The position numbers and the translations under genes are program-made. This document shows, piece by piece, positions 25,099 through 33,033 of a stretch of DNA of 47,340 nt. The notes under the pieces were generated by a model. It saw nothing but the letters and a program-made list of their open reading frames with translations, was not told the origin of the DNA and made no database searches. Origin of the DNA: a virus; the IMG/VR virus record IMGVR_UViG_3300025568_000006, positions 1 through 47,340 of that record; one strand, written 5' to 3'. Numbering within the stretch: the stretch's first letter is position 1; every line of letters starts with the position of its first letter.

Positions 25099-25498
25099 CA
25101 ACCTAACTCCTGAGCGGCGCTCTGAAATAACTCTTCAGAATATTTCGACTTCGGATTGCGGGGTGGTCGCCTGTCAAGCAATCACCAAGCTGCCCCGAGC
25201 AGAGGCGGAGCGGCTGTGCATAGACATCGGCAGGTATGCCCCGGGAGAGGGGATAGCTCGCGGCGGACTCAACAAAGTGTTTATGAACATTGGCTACAAG
25301 TTGACGATGCTACGGACTTGGGAGGAACCCGGCCTGACGGTTGCGTCATTCGCCTTGGCTCATGAATACGGGCTGTTCCTGGTCTACACCGAGAGACATG
25401 TGTCGGCTCTAGTGGACGGCGACCTTCATAACGCTAAGGGCGACTGGCACGCGCCCGTCGAAGAAGCGTACAGAGTTGAGCGGAGGAACGCGCTGTAA
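25091..25498 (+). CDS. Papain-like cysteine protease candidate
   Basis: I place the start at GTG 25091, giving 135 residues; a longer frame from ATG 25025 would overlap the upstream gene. The order of motifs is that of papain-like/C39-type peptidases: STSDCGVVACQAIT with Cys 23 at the start of a helix, a middle section with GLNKVFMNIGYKLTML, then YGLFLVYTERHVSALVDG with His 103 and a following DLHNAKGD supplying Asp/Asn. The protein has no signal peptide. Targets could be host or phage proteins during early infection; this is inference. Confidence 0.6.
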   Translation: MNSNLTPERRSEITLQNISTSDCGVVACQAITKLPRAEAERLCIDIGRYAPGEGIARGGLNKVFMNIGYKLTMLRTWEEPGLTVASFALAHEYGLFLVYTERHVSALVDGDLHNAKGDWHAPVEEAYRVERRNAL

Positions 25499-25508
25499 GC
25501 GGATCGGC

Positions 25509-25531
25509 TATACTCCGCTGGCGGAGTTCAA
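25509..25531 (+). promoter_or_regulatory. Promoter-like box before the helicase gene
   Basis: CGGCTATACT ends at 25514 and TTCAA follows at 25527-25531, 12 bases after the TATACT hexamer, then an AAGGAG ribosome-binding site at 25540-25545. It belongs to the same repeated promoter family and lies immediately after the previous stop codon. Confidence 0.65.
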
Positions 25532-25551
25532 TATTCACCAAGGAGCTACAG

Positions 25552-27567
25552 ATGTCTACCAACAGCAAGCAGCACCCAGTTGTCGCTGAGGTCAGCGATG
25601 ATGGTGACCGCGTAAACGTCATCTTCAAATACCATCCCGACAGGGTGGTGAAGATCAAGAAAGTCCCGAGCGCCCGGTTCGTCCCCAAGGAGAAAGGCGG
25701 TCCGCTCTGGCGGCTCGACCTAGACCTGCCGACGATGCGCAAGCTGCGCGAGCAGTTCGGCGATGAGCTAGGGCTTGGCCCGAAACTCAAGGCTTGGGGT
25801 CACGGGGAAACTACCAAGGAGACCAAGCTCATCAGCATGAGCCAGGCCGACGATGCCGAGCTAGAGCGCGTACCGGCTCGCATGGTGAAAGGGGTCAAGC
25901 TCAAAGGCAGGCGCAAAAAGTTCAAGCTTCGCCCCTACCAGAAAGCCGACATCAAATTCATGTCGGAGACCAACAGCATCAACGCCAACCAGCCTGGCGC
26001 GGGTAAGACCATCGAGACCATCGGCGCTCTGATCGAGGCCGGGATGGAGTGGGGTATGCACCTGGTCTTCGCCCCGAAAACTTCTCTCCGTACGGTCTGG
26101 GAGGATGAAATCAAGGACACCTACAAGCTCGCCGGGTTCGATGAGCCGGTGATCCTGACCGGCGATACGCCCGATGAGCGCCGGAAGGCTATCGCTGAGG
26201 CAAAAGACCTAGCAGAGGAGGGCTGTGCTTTCTGGTTGGTCTTGAACCCGGCGATGGGCAGGATGAAAAGGGTTCGCCAGGGCAAAGGCGACAACATGAA
26301 ATTTGTCGAGGAGCTTGTGTCGCCCGAGCTTGCCGAGATCAGCTGGGACGCGATGATCGTTGACGAGTTCCACCTAATGGGCCTCTCGAACCCTGCAACC
26401 CTGTCGAGTCGCGGCATCAACTACATCGCAGAGGCAGCACAGCCGACACGGCGCTACGCTCTCAGCGGCACCCCGATGGGCGGCAAGCCGATCAAGCTTT
26501 GGGGCGCACTCCACTTCTTGAACCCCGGCGAGTTCTCGAGCCGCTGGAACTGGGCGCGGCACTGGCTGGTCATCAACTCCAACCAGTACGGGTCGAGTAT
26601 CGAGGGGATCATGCCGGGCCGCGAGGTCGATTTCTACAACCACCTGAAGCCCTACCTGGTGAGGCGAACCAAGCGCGAGGCGCTTCCGGGGCTGCCGCCG
26701 AAGAACCGCATCTCTGTGTGGTGCCCGATGACTCAGCGCCAGGCAGAGCAGTACAAGCACTTCGCGACTGAGGCGGAGTGGCGGATCGAGGGTGCCGAGG
26801 AAGAAGGGCGTCTGACCGCGACGAACGTGCTGGCGGAGTACACGCGCCTCAAACAGTTCGCGTCGGCATACTGTGATGTCAAGCAGACGGGGCGCGAGAA
26901 GAACGGCATCCCCGAGATCAAGGTTGAGCCGGTAGCTTCCGACTCCGGCAAGATCGAGTCGCTGGTTGAGAAACTCCGCGAGGAGAACGTGATCGCCAGC
27001 GGCAAGGATGACGATGATCCGAAGTGCGCCCTGATCTTCAGCCAGTTCAAGGCGTTCGTGTATGGGCTGGCTGACTATCTCTACCATGAGCACAGTATCC
27101 CGGTCGGAATTATCACCGGCGACACCAAGGACTCCGCTAGGGTTGCCCTCAAAAATGCGTTCCAAGAGCAGAGCATCGAGCCTCTGAAAGCGCTGCCGGT
27201 TCGCTCGCGAGTAGAAGGCATTGATGCGATGATCGCCAACGACACTCCGCCACGGGTGATGCTGATGTCGACCGAAGCAGGTGGAGCGTCGATCACGTTG
27301 ACGCAGGCCGACTCGGTTCACGTCCTTGACGAGACCTGGGTGCCCGACAACCAAGAGCAGGCTGAGGACAGGGCGCACCGGGGCGACGACAAGACGATGG
27401 AAAAGGATGACGTCAGGATCTACTACTACCGGACTAAGGGCGCCATCGAGGAATACATCATGAAGCTGGTAGCCGACAAGGCTCTCAACAATAAAACGGT
27501 TCTCGATCTTCGCCGCCGCATGCAGGCCGACCTGGAAAAGGCCGAGCAGGAAGAGGCGACGGCGTGA
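25552..27567 (+). CDS. SNF2-family DEAD/DEAH-like helicase
   Basis: The 671-residue protein has an N-terminal HARP-like segment (VNVIFKYHPDRVVKIKKVPS to about residue 75), then the SNF2 ATPase core: LRPYQ at 126-130, Walker A QPGAGKT at 147-153, DEFH box at 271-274, ALSGTPMGG at about 303, and the C-terminal half with FSQFKAFVYGLADYL, STEAGGASITL and QAEDRAHRG at 603-611. All key residues are present. Phage proteins of this type remodel DNA or forked structures during replication or recombination. ATG 25552 follows the AAGGAG site. Confidence 0.92.
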   Translation: MSTNSKQHPVVAEVSDDGDRVNVIFKYHPDRVVKIKKVPSARFVPKEKGGPLWRLDLDLPTMRKLREQFGDELGLGPKLKAWGHGETTKETKLISMSQADDAELERVPARMVKGVKLKGRRKKFKLRPYQKADIKFMSETNSINANQPGAGKTIETIGALIEAGMEWGMHLVFAPKTSLRTVWEDEIKDTYKLAGFDEPVILTGDTPDERRKAIAEAKDLAEEGCAFWLVLNPAMGRMKRVRQGKGDNMKFVEELVSPELAEISWDAMIVDEFHLMGLSNPATLSSRGINYIAEAAQPTRRYALSGTPMGGKPIKLWGALHFLNPGEFSSRWNWARHWLVINSNQYGSSIEGIMPGREVDFYNHLKPYLVRRTKREALPGLPPKNRISVWCPMTQRQAEQYKHFATEAEWRIEGAEEEGRLTATNVLAEYTRLKQFASAYCDVKQTGREKNGIPEIKVEPVASDSGKIESLVEKLREENVIASGKDDDDPKCALIFSQFKAFVYGLADYLYHEHSIPVGIITGDTKDSARVALKNAFQEQSIEPLKALPVRSRVEGIDAMIANDTPPRVMLMSTEAGGASITLTQADSVHVLDETWVPDNQEQAEDRAHRGDDKTMEKDDVRIYYYRTKGAIEEYIMKLVADKALNNKTVLDLRRRMQADLEKAEQEEATA

Positions 27568-27853
27568 CAAGACTTCGGCGCAAGGTTGGTAGCTCGACTG
27601 GAGCCGAAGGCGGGCGTGCTCACGGGGCGCGCTCGCGGGGCGTGGTGCGCGGCGGGGCGTCGGTAGACCGCTCCGCCGCGACCGCCCCGAATGGGCTTGT
27701 CTCGTGGCGTCTCGCTGGCTTTCTCGGCCCGCCCTTGGTAGGGCGTCGGGATCGCGAAGCGCGACGCGAGGCGAGCCGTTATAATGCCATGCGTCTGGGT
27801 GGACGCCGCGCGGTGGAAGCCCGGACCTCAAAAATAACACAGAGGAGAGTTCA
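27568..27853. other. GC-rich intergenic region with hairpins
   Basis: The 286 bases between the helicase and the Cas4-like nuclease genes form the longest non-coding stretch. It is very GC-rich and contains CGGGGCG (27653-27659) against CGCCCCG (27683-27689) and a tight stem GCCCT/AGGGC (27731-27744). A frame of 115 codons from GTG 27564 runs through it, but it crosses the promoter and overlaps the next gene by 58 bases with untypical Arg/Gly-rich content, so I do not call it a gene. The stretch may hold a terminator plus a promoter, or a replication origin; nothing decides. Confidence 0.5.
27780..27785 (+). promoter_or_regulatory. Candidate -10 element TATAAT
   Basis: A perfect TATAAT lies 69 bases before the nuclease ATG and is followed at 27829-27840 by caaaaataacac and an AGAGGAGAG ribosome-binding site. 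The caaaataaca leader is shared with the units starting at 23600, 29381 and 37966. A -35 match is not evident. Confidence 0.5.
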
Positions 27854-29026
27854 ATGCCCGCTAAAACCCCAAAGCGGAGCAAGAAAAGCAACAGCAAAAA
27901 GCGCCCGGTAAAGCGCAAGCGACAAACCGCGAAGCCGCAGCCGCTGCTGATTAGGACCAGCGAGCGAAGCAGCCATGAGGCCTGCCCGTGGCAATGGGGC
28001 ATGGGCTACATTCATAAGCTCTCGCCGCGTCGCGAGGCACCGGCGCTTCGATTCGGCACGCTGGTCCACAAGGCTCTTGAGAAGCGCTACCCACCCGGCA
28101 TCAAGCGTGGACCTAAGCCCGCTGAGACTTTCGAGAAGCTCTTCCAGAAAGAGCGAGCCGAGACTGAGAGCAAGTGGAAGATGAAAGTCGAGGATGACTG
28201 GGAGGACGCCCTAGTTGTCGGCATCGACATGATGGAGGCGTTCATCGAGAAATACGGACGTGATGAGGACTGGCGCGTGATCCAGTCCGAGATGACTTTC
28301 AAGGTTCCGGTCTATCTTTCCGCCGATGGTGCCGTCAACAACGCTCTGTTGGTGAACGCTCTGCTGGAGGCCAAAACCTTGACCAAGAAGCAGGTCGAAG
28401 GCAAGGACCCGCTGTTCTACTACGTCGGCACGATGGACGGCGTTTGGGAGAATCGGATGGATGGCGGAGTTCGGGTCGTAGATTGGAAGACGACCAGCAG
28501 CGACCCCATCAAGGAGGCGGCGGGTAAAGCCGCGCTCGATGAGCAGACTACTGCTTACTGGACTTGGGGTGTCGATTACCTCATCGGACAGACTCTGCTG
28601 AAACAAAGGCAACAGCAAGCTCTCGATGGCATGCTATTCAACTGGCTGCGGAAGGCGAAGCGTGACACGCGCCCGACGAACGCGGACGGCTTAGCTCTCA
28701 ACCAAGACGGGTCGATCAGCAAAAAGCAGCCGCCGCCGATGTTCCACCGCGACGTTATGCACCGATCCGAAATCGAACAGGACAGCGCCCGCGAGCGCGC
28801 CATCCAACAGGTACTCACCATGATGGCTAAGCGCGTCGGCCTGCTACCGATCTACAAGACGCCGGGAACGGGCTACCCGAGCCAGCAGTGCAACGCCTGT
28901 GCCTTCCGCGACATCTGCGAGGTCCATGAGGCGGGCGGCGACTGGGAGTTGATGCGCGATAGCTCCATGGACAAATGGAACCCTTACGGCGATCACGAGA
29001 TCAAAGAAGAGGGCAAAGCCCGATGA
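27854..29026 (+). CDS. Cas4/AddB-like PD-(D/E)XK nuclease with four cysteines
   Basis: After a Lys/Arg-rich 30-residue leader the 390-residue protein shows the RecB/Cas4 nuclease order: Cys 44 (HEACPWQW), His 72 (FGTLVHKALE), Glu 146, Asp 195 (VGTMDGVW), Asp 210 and Lys 212 (VVDWKTT), Gln 231 and Tyr 235 (QTTAYW), then Cys 346, 349 and 355 (CNACAFRDIC). The four cysteines are placed as in Fe-S-cluster nucleases. It probably resects DNA ends for recombination beside the ATPase and SSB-like genes. Confidence 0.88.
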   Translation: MPAKTPKRSKKSNSKKRPVKRKRQTAKPQPLLIRTSERSSHEACPWQWGMGYIHKLSPRREAPALRFGTLVHKALEKRYPPGIKRGPKPAETFEKLFQKERAETESKWKMKVEDDWEDALVVGIDMMEAFIEKYGRDEDWRVIQSEMTFKVPVYLSADGAVNNALLVNALLEAKTLTKKQVEGKDPLFYYVGTMDGVWENRMDGGVRVVDWKTTSSDPIKEAAGKAALDEQTTAYWTWGVDYLIGQTLLKQRQQQALDGMLFNWLRKAKRDTRPTNADGLALNQDGSISKKQPPPMFHRDVMHRSEIEQDSARERAIQQVLTMMAKRVGLLPIYKTPGTGYPSQQCNACAFRDICEVHEAGGDWELMRDSSMDKWNPYGDHEIKEEGKAR

Positions 29027-29358
29027 AGTTCAGGACGACAACCCGCCGAGGCTCACCCACGCAGCCGAGGCTCCCACTAAGAGGGTCAAAAACCTGTAAG
29101 GGATCGACGGATACCGTGGTGCATGGTAGTCGATCCGCGCAGGGTAATCAGCTTGATCAGCTGTGCCGTCCTCCCAACTTGTTCGAGTTCCGACTCACCA
29201 ACACCGACGCTTATGCCGTCTGGGTTGATGAGCGACCTGTAGGCAGTGTTCTCTGTAGCCCTTACTACCGCTGGCTCGCTCTTGATCTAGACGACAACAT
29301 CGTCGCCCGGAATGTGCCGGAGCGAGAAAAAGCCGCAGCAATACTTTGGGATCTGTAG
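29023..29358 (+). CDS. Hypothetical protein with low-complexity N-terminus (111 aa)
   Basis: ATG 29023 overlaps the previous TGA (ATGA). Residues 1-50 are basic and disordered-looking; residues 50-111 form a compact alpha/beta domain (LFEFRLTNTDAYAVWVDERP, YRWLALDLDDNIVARNVPER). An inverted repeat GGATCGAC/GTCGATCC at 29101-29136 lies in the disordered part. The domain might alternatively start later. No function recognised. Confidence 0.5.
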   Translation: MKFRTTTRRGSPTQPRLPLRGSKTCKGSTDTVVHGSRSAQGNQLDQLCRPPNLFEFRLTNTDAYAVWVDERPVGSVLCSPYYRWLALDLDDNIVARNVPEREKAAAILWDL

Positions 29359-29370
29359 TTCAAAATAACA
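29340..29370 (+). promoter_or_regulatory. Promoter-like box inside the end of the upstream gene
   Basis: AATACT (29340-29345), a variant of TATACT, is followed after 13 bases by TTCAAAATAACA (29359-29370) and then TGGAGGAAAG before ATG 29381. Spacing and the TTCAA/aaataaca leader match the 23547 box. It overlaps the last codons of the upstream gene. No -35 seen. Confidence 0.5.
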
Positions 29371-29380
29371 TGGAGGAAAG

Positions 29381-29659
29381 ATGAGCAAGCTCCATCCGAA
29401 CCACCCCAAGTTCTCAGCCCTGATCGGGCAGCGCAAGCGCGACGGGCTGTGCTGTTGCTGGGACTGCCTGCGCTCGGACGGGATTACTCCGCCCCGAGGC
29501 TACCGCACGACCTACAACCGTCTGTACCCGCATACGGTCTTCGAGAAGGACCCCGGCGGCGAACCGTTTGGCAAGTCGAGGAAGACGGAGAAGCCTGACC
29601 AGGTCACTGAAAGCGGTAAGCAGCTGCGCGAGGCCGTAGCGAACAGGTCGGTGATCTAG
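29381..29659 (+). CDS. Hypothetical protein with Cys cluster (92 aa)
   Basis: GGAGGA at 29372-29377 precedes ATG 29381. The 92-residue product has CCCWDC at residues 24-29 of a short region (QRKRDGLCCCWDCLRSDGIT) and a Tyr-rich middle, then a charged C-terminal half. The cysteines could bind zinc, but a full four-ligand site is not obvious. Conserved structure elsewhere is unknown. It opens the small operon leading to the ATPase gene. Confidence 0.6.
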   Translation: MSKLHPNHPKFSALIGQRKRDGLCCCWDCLRSDGITPPRGYRTTYNRLYPHTVFEKDPGGEPFGKSRKTEKPDQVTESGKQLREAVANRSVI

Positions 29660-29917
29660 ATGGACATCAGAACTAGATGCGAGAAGGAAGAAGCAAAACA
29701 CGCCGCGAGCATGCGTCGCTCGAATGAACGCCGTTTGCTCAAGGCGAGGCAGCAGCGACTGGAGCGGCTTTTAGCTGTTCCGGCTGTGCTTGGCCTTGTC
29801 GGTTTGATCTTCTGGATCACCCGGCCCATGCCGGTCGAACAGTGGTACGTCGCTCTGGCGAGCGTCTTCCTGCTGGTTCCCTACTGGACTATCAAATACG
29901 AGATGGAGGAAGACTGA
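29660..29917 (+). CDS. Two-span membrane protein (85 aa)
   Basis: ATG 29660 follows the previous stop directly and overlaps the ATG of the ATPase gene at its end. The N-terminal 37 residues are charged (RCEKEEAKHAASMRRSNERR), followed by two predicted membrane helices (LLAVPAVLGLVGLIFWI and QWYVALASVFLLVPYWTI) joined by a short loop, and a short acidic end. Function unknown; a membrane protein in the replication operon may modify the host envelope. Confidence 0.65.
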   Translation: MDIRTRCEKEEAKHAASMRRSNERRLLKARQQRLERLLAVPAVLGLVGLIFWITRPMPVEQWYVALASVFLLVPYWTIKYEMEED

Positions 29918-30807
29918 TGCCACAGCCGCAACCGCAACCGCTAACGGCAGGCAAGGGTGTCGCCATGATGCTCTACGGACTCAACAAAGTCGGGAAGACC
30001 TTTCTGGCCGGCACCGGCAAGCGCACCCTGATCATCCGTCCGCCCGACGACCACACCGACGCGATCCCCGCGACCGCCGATGTTGAGGAGCTTGTGTTGG
30101 ACTGCTGGTCCGACATGTTCGAGACTTTCTCGTGGCTCCAGCAGGGCGCTCACGCCGACTACGATTGGGTGTGGCTCGACACGATCAGTCTGATGCAGGA
30201 CCGGCTGCTGGAGGATGTGGTGTCCGACATGCTGATCCGCCGTCCTGATCTGGCGATGGATAAGGCGGGCGCGGACCCGGACCGGCAGTCCTGGGTGAAG
30301 CTCAAGGAGAGCGGCGTCATCATTCCTGAGTACGGCGCTGACAAAGGCGAGTACAAGATCAATTTCGACCGCATATCGAAATGGGTCCGCGACATGGTAG
30401 GGATTGCGAAGGCCGGGGCGTTCAACTTCGGCATCGTCGCGCATCCTATCGAGTGGTGGGACCCGACTCGCGGCGACCATGGCGAGGAAATCTGGGCACC
30501 CTGGATTCAAGGCAAAGGGATGATCCCAAAGATTTGCGGCTACATGAATATCATCGCCTACCTTCAAAAACAAGAAGCCAAAGGAGGAGATCAGAGGGTG
30601 CTGCTGGTGGACTCGCCAGGATTCCTAGGAGGCGACCACTTGGAGTGTATCCCTGAGTTGAAATCTGGTCGACATGGAATTGTCGAACCGACGATAGCCA
30701 AGCTTGAAAAGGCTATCAAAGAATCACCCGCGCGGAGCGGCAGCACGTTGGCTGCGCAACCCAAGCGGAAGCGTAAACCTGCGCGCAAACGTCGCGCCAA
30801 GAAATAG
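29917..30807 (+). CDS. Sak4-like RecA-fold ATPase (annealing/recombination)
   Basis: ATG 29917 shares a base with the upstream TGA. The 296-residue protein has Walker A GLNKVGKT at 21-28, a Walker B-like WVWLDT at 84-89 and a C-terminal basic tail of Lys/Arg repeats (KRKRKPARKRRAKK). Phage AAA_24 or Sak4-type proteins of this layout act as single-strand annealing ATPases that work with an SSB partner. The next gene is such a partner, and the nuclease lies upstream. Sequence-based distinction from other RecA-fold ATPases is not firm. Confidence 0.8.
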   Translation: MPQPQPQPLTAGKGVAMMLYGLNKVGKTFLAGTGKRTLIIRPPDDHTDAIPATADVEELVLDCWSDMFETFSWLQQGAHADYDWVWLDTISLMQDRLLEDVVSDMLIRRPDLAMDKAGADPDRQSWVKLKESGVIIPEYGADKGEYKINFDRISKWVRDMVGIAKAGAFNFGIVAHPIEWWDPTRGDHGEEIWAPWIQGKGMIPKICGYMNIIAYLQKQEAKGGDQRVLLVDSPGFLGGDHLECIPELKSGRHGIVEPTIAKLEKAIKESPARSGSTLAAQPKRKRKPARKRRAKK

Positions 30808-30831
30808 CAACCGAAAGCGAGGAAGTCTAGC

Positions 30832-31791
30832 ATGGGAGTTCTAAAGTTCGATTTGTCCGATGTCGAGCCAGGACAGGATTTCGACACGCCAATACCAAAA
30901 GGTACGTACAAGATGCGCATTCTTGAGATCAAGGATGAGCCGTCAAAGAGCGACGGCAGGCCGATGTACACGGTGGAGCTAGAGGTCACCAAGGGCGACT
31001 GGAAGGGACGCCGCCTCTGGGACTACATCAAGTACGCCGACGACACCAGCCAGTGGAAGCTGTCGCAGCTTCTGGAAGCACTCGGCGTCATCGGCAAAGA
31101 CGGCAAACGGAAGGGGTCATTCAACCCGGAGAAGTTCATCGGCAACGTCGTGGTAGTCAGGGTGAAGCACGAACACTCGGAAGACTACGGCACGCAAGCC
31201 AAGGTCGGCTCGATGCAGCCGCTGCCCGAGAGCGAGGCCGAGGAAGCCGAGGAGCCAGAGGTCGAGGAGCAGGAGGAGTCCGGCGACGGCGAAGGCGGCG
31301 AGGAGGAGATTACCGCCAAGCTGGTCAACGAGATGGATCTCGATGAACTAAAGGATCTCGCGGAGGAACAGGAGCTAGAGATCAAGTTCACCAAACGGTC
31401 CAAAGCCGAGAAAAAGGCGGCGGAGATCATCGAGGCCCTGGAGTTGGCCGATGAGGTCGAGGACCCCGAGGACTGGGACGCCCTGGCCGCGCTCGACAGG
31501 GACGACCTAGTGAGCTACATCGAGCAGGAGGAGATCGAGATCGACCCCGACGACCATGACGAGGACGACGATCTTCGCAAGGCCGTCGCCGAGGAACTGG
31601 ACATCGAGGTTCCCGAGGACGCCGAGGACGACGGGGATGACGACAAGCCCGACTACTCGGAGATGTCCGTCAAGGATTTGAAAGCCACGTGCAGCGAGCG
31701 CGGGCTGGAGACCAAGGGCGGCAAGAAAGCTCTCGTCAAGCGCCTCGAAGAGGACGACAACAGCGGCAGCGGCGAAAGTGACCCGTTCTAG
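30832..31791 (+). CDS. SSB-like (DUF669-type) protein with SAP segments and acidic DPF tail
   Basis: Residues 1-130 are an OB-like domain (PIPKGTYKMRILEIKDEPSK, VTKGDWKGRRLWDYIKY), typical of DUF669/SSB-like partners of Sak4 proteins. An acidic linker follows and then three helix-extended-helix segments: about 160-205 (MDLDELKDLAEEQELEIKFT), about 217-260 (DRDDLVSYIEQEEIEID), and the clear SAP domain 275-308 (MSVKDLKATCSERGLETKGG). The end, GESDPF, is like the D-x-PF tip of bacterial SSB. It probably coats single-stranded DNA and recruits partners. ATG 30832 follows a GAGGAAG site. Confidence 0.75.
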   Translation: MGVLKFDLSDVEPGQDFDTPIPKGTYKMRILEIKDEPSKSDGRPMYTVELEVTKGDWKGRRLWDYIKYADDTSQWKLSQLLEALGVIGKDGKRKGSFNPEKFIGNVVVVRVKHEHSEDYGTQAKVGSMQPLPESEAEEAEEPEVEEQEESGDGEGGEEEITAKLVNEMDLDELKDLAEEQELEIKFTKRSKAEKKAAEIIEALELADEVEDPEDWDALAALDRDDLVSYIEQEEIEIDPDDHDEDDDLRKAVAEELDIEVPEDAEDDGDDDKPDYSEMSVKDLKATCSERGLETKGGKKALVKRLEEDDNSGSGESDPF

Positions 31792-32098
31792 CGACGCCCC
31801 ATATAAGACCGCCAACTTGACGTTGGCGTCCTTCTTGGCCCACAAGGACCAGCGGTACAGGCTGGTCAGGACCGAGGGACGGATGGCTACCTGGGAGTTT
31901 GACGGCTCCCAGGTAGTCGGTCTTGTCGCGCAATTCGAGCGGGGAGAAGCGCAGGTCGAGCCTCAAAGCTTCCACCACTCGCTGACCAAGACCCGGAGGA
32001 CTCTATTCGACTTTATCAACGGTGACGATCCCGAGTGGGATGAGGAGAAAACTCAACAGCACAGCCCGTCGCGCCGTTCCCGAGAGGGTGCGTCGTGA
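31778..32098 (+). CDS. DUF5659-like small protein (106 aa)
   Basis: GTG 31778 overlaps the previous gene by 14 bases. The product begins VTRSSDAPYKTANLTLASFL, the T-x-D/N-L-x-A-x-FL pattern of DUF5659-type small proteins found in phages and bacteria. The C-terminal part has a DDPEWDEEK acidic patch. The 3' end overlaps the GTG of the primase-like gene. Function unknown; likely made with the SSB-like protein. Confidence 0.65.
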   Translation: MTRSSDAPYKTANLTLASFLAHKDQRYRLVRTEGRMATWEFDGSQVVGLVAQFERGEAQVEPQSFHHSLTKTRRTLFDFINGDDPEWDEEKTQQHSPSRRSREGAS

Positions 32099-33033
32099 TG
32101 GGCGCTACGCCGGAACAGCTAGAGCGGCTGGCGCCCTACATCGCGGGCGAACAGCCAGACTACAGGGGCGAGATAGCGATGCATTGCCCGCTCCACGGGG
32201 ACGGCAAGCGCTCGGCGTCGGTCAACCCCGAGAAGGGTGTCTGGTTCTGCCATGCGGGCTGCGGCGGCGGGTCCGTCCGGCAGCTGGTCGGTGCCGAGGA
32301 CACGTGGAAGCCTGTTCCTGCCGGAGCTAAGCGGCGACCGGCGATGGCTGCTCGGAGCGTGGAGGTTCCCTTCAACACCGATGACGTTCAGCGCTGGCAC
32401 CACCGCCTGCTTGACGACAGGATGGCAATCGACCTGCTGTTTGATCGGAAGGGGATACGACTAGACACGGCGCGACGGGCGCTGCTAGGGTTCAACGGGC
32501 GGTACTTCAAGATCCCAGTGTTCTCTCCTGAGCGCGAGGTCTGGAACGTCCGCACCTATGACATGGACCCGAGCAACGGACGGCGTAAGATTTGGAGCGT
32601 CAAAGGGATGGGCGCGGCCAAGCTGTACCCAATCGGTCCGCTCACCCGGACCGTATCCGGTGAGGCTGTGCTGATCTGTGAGGGCGAGTGGGACACCCTG
32701 CTAGCTCTACAGGCCGGGGCGTGCGCTGTGACGCGAACCGATGGGGCTGGTAAGCCCTGGCATGACGAGTGGTCCCCGCTGTTCGAGAACCGCCGGGTCT
32801 ACATCTGTCCCGACCGTGATGAGGTCGGCGTTGAGAGTGCCGAACGAATGGCGGCAGCGTTGGATGGGATTGCCGCCAAGGTGAGTTTCGTCAACCTGCC
32901 ATTCGACATCACCAAGAAAGATGGCAAAGATCTGAGCGACTATCTGCTAGAGCGCGAACGCGCCGACTGGTACTTGCTTGGCAACTTGATGGCCGAGGCT
33001 AGCCCTGCCATCAGAGAGGAGCTAGCGGCATGA
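32095..33033 (+). CDS. Primase-like protein (zinc finger and Toprim)
   Basis: The GTG 32095 or ATG 32098 start overlaps the previous stop. The 312-residue protein has a DnaG-type zinc site Cys 31, His 34, Cys 52, Cys 56 (MHCPLHGD ... WFCHAGCGGG), then a domain with FKIPVFSPEREVWN and a Toprim core: LICEGEWDT with Glu 196 and YICPDRDEVG with Asp 240/242. Motif order matches phage primases lacking a helicase domain, though Toprim alone could also serve DNA binding. An RNA polymerase fold is suggested by length. Confidence 0.85.
   Translation: MMGATPEQLERLAPYIAGEQPDYRGEIAMHCPLHGDGKRSASVNPEKGVWFCHAGCGGGSVRQLVGAEDTWKPVPAGAKRRPAMAARSVEVPFNTDDVQRWHHRLLDDRMAIDLLFDRKGIRLDTARRALLGFNGRYFKIPVFSPEREVWNVRTYDMDPSNGRRKIWSVKGMGAAKLYPIGPLTRTVSGEAVLICEGEWDTLLALQAGACAVTRTDGAGKPWHDEWSPLFENRRVYICPDRDEVGVESAERMAAALDGIAAKVSFVNLPFDITKKDGKDLSDYLLERERADWYLLGNLMAEASPAIREELAA

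Noticed and set aside
27564-27911. Plus-strand ORF of 115 codons in the GC-rich gap
   Set aside because: It has the GTGA overlap of a real gene, but it crosses a TATAAT box and overlaps the nuclease gene by 58 bases, and its Arg/Gly content looks non-coding.
26374-28002. Long minus-strand ORF of 542 codons over the helicase and nuclease genes
   Set aside because: It runs antisense to two well-supported genes with clear motifs, has no ribosome-binding site and low-complexity sequence. It is a by-product of high G+C codon use.
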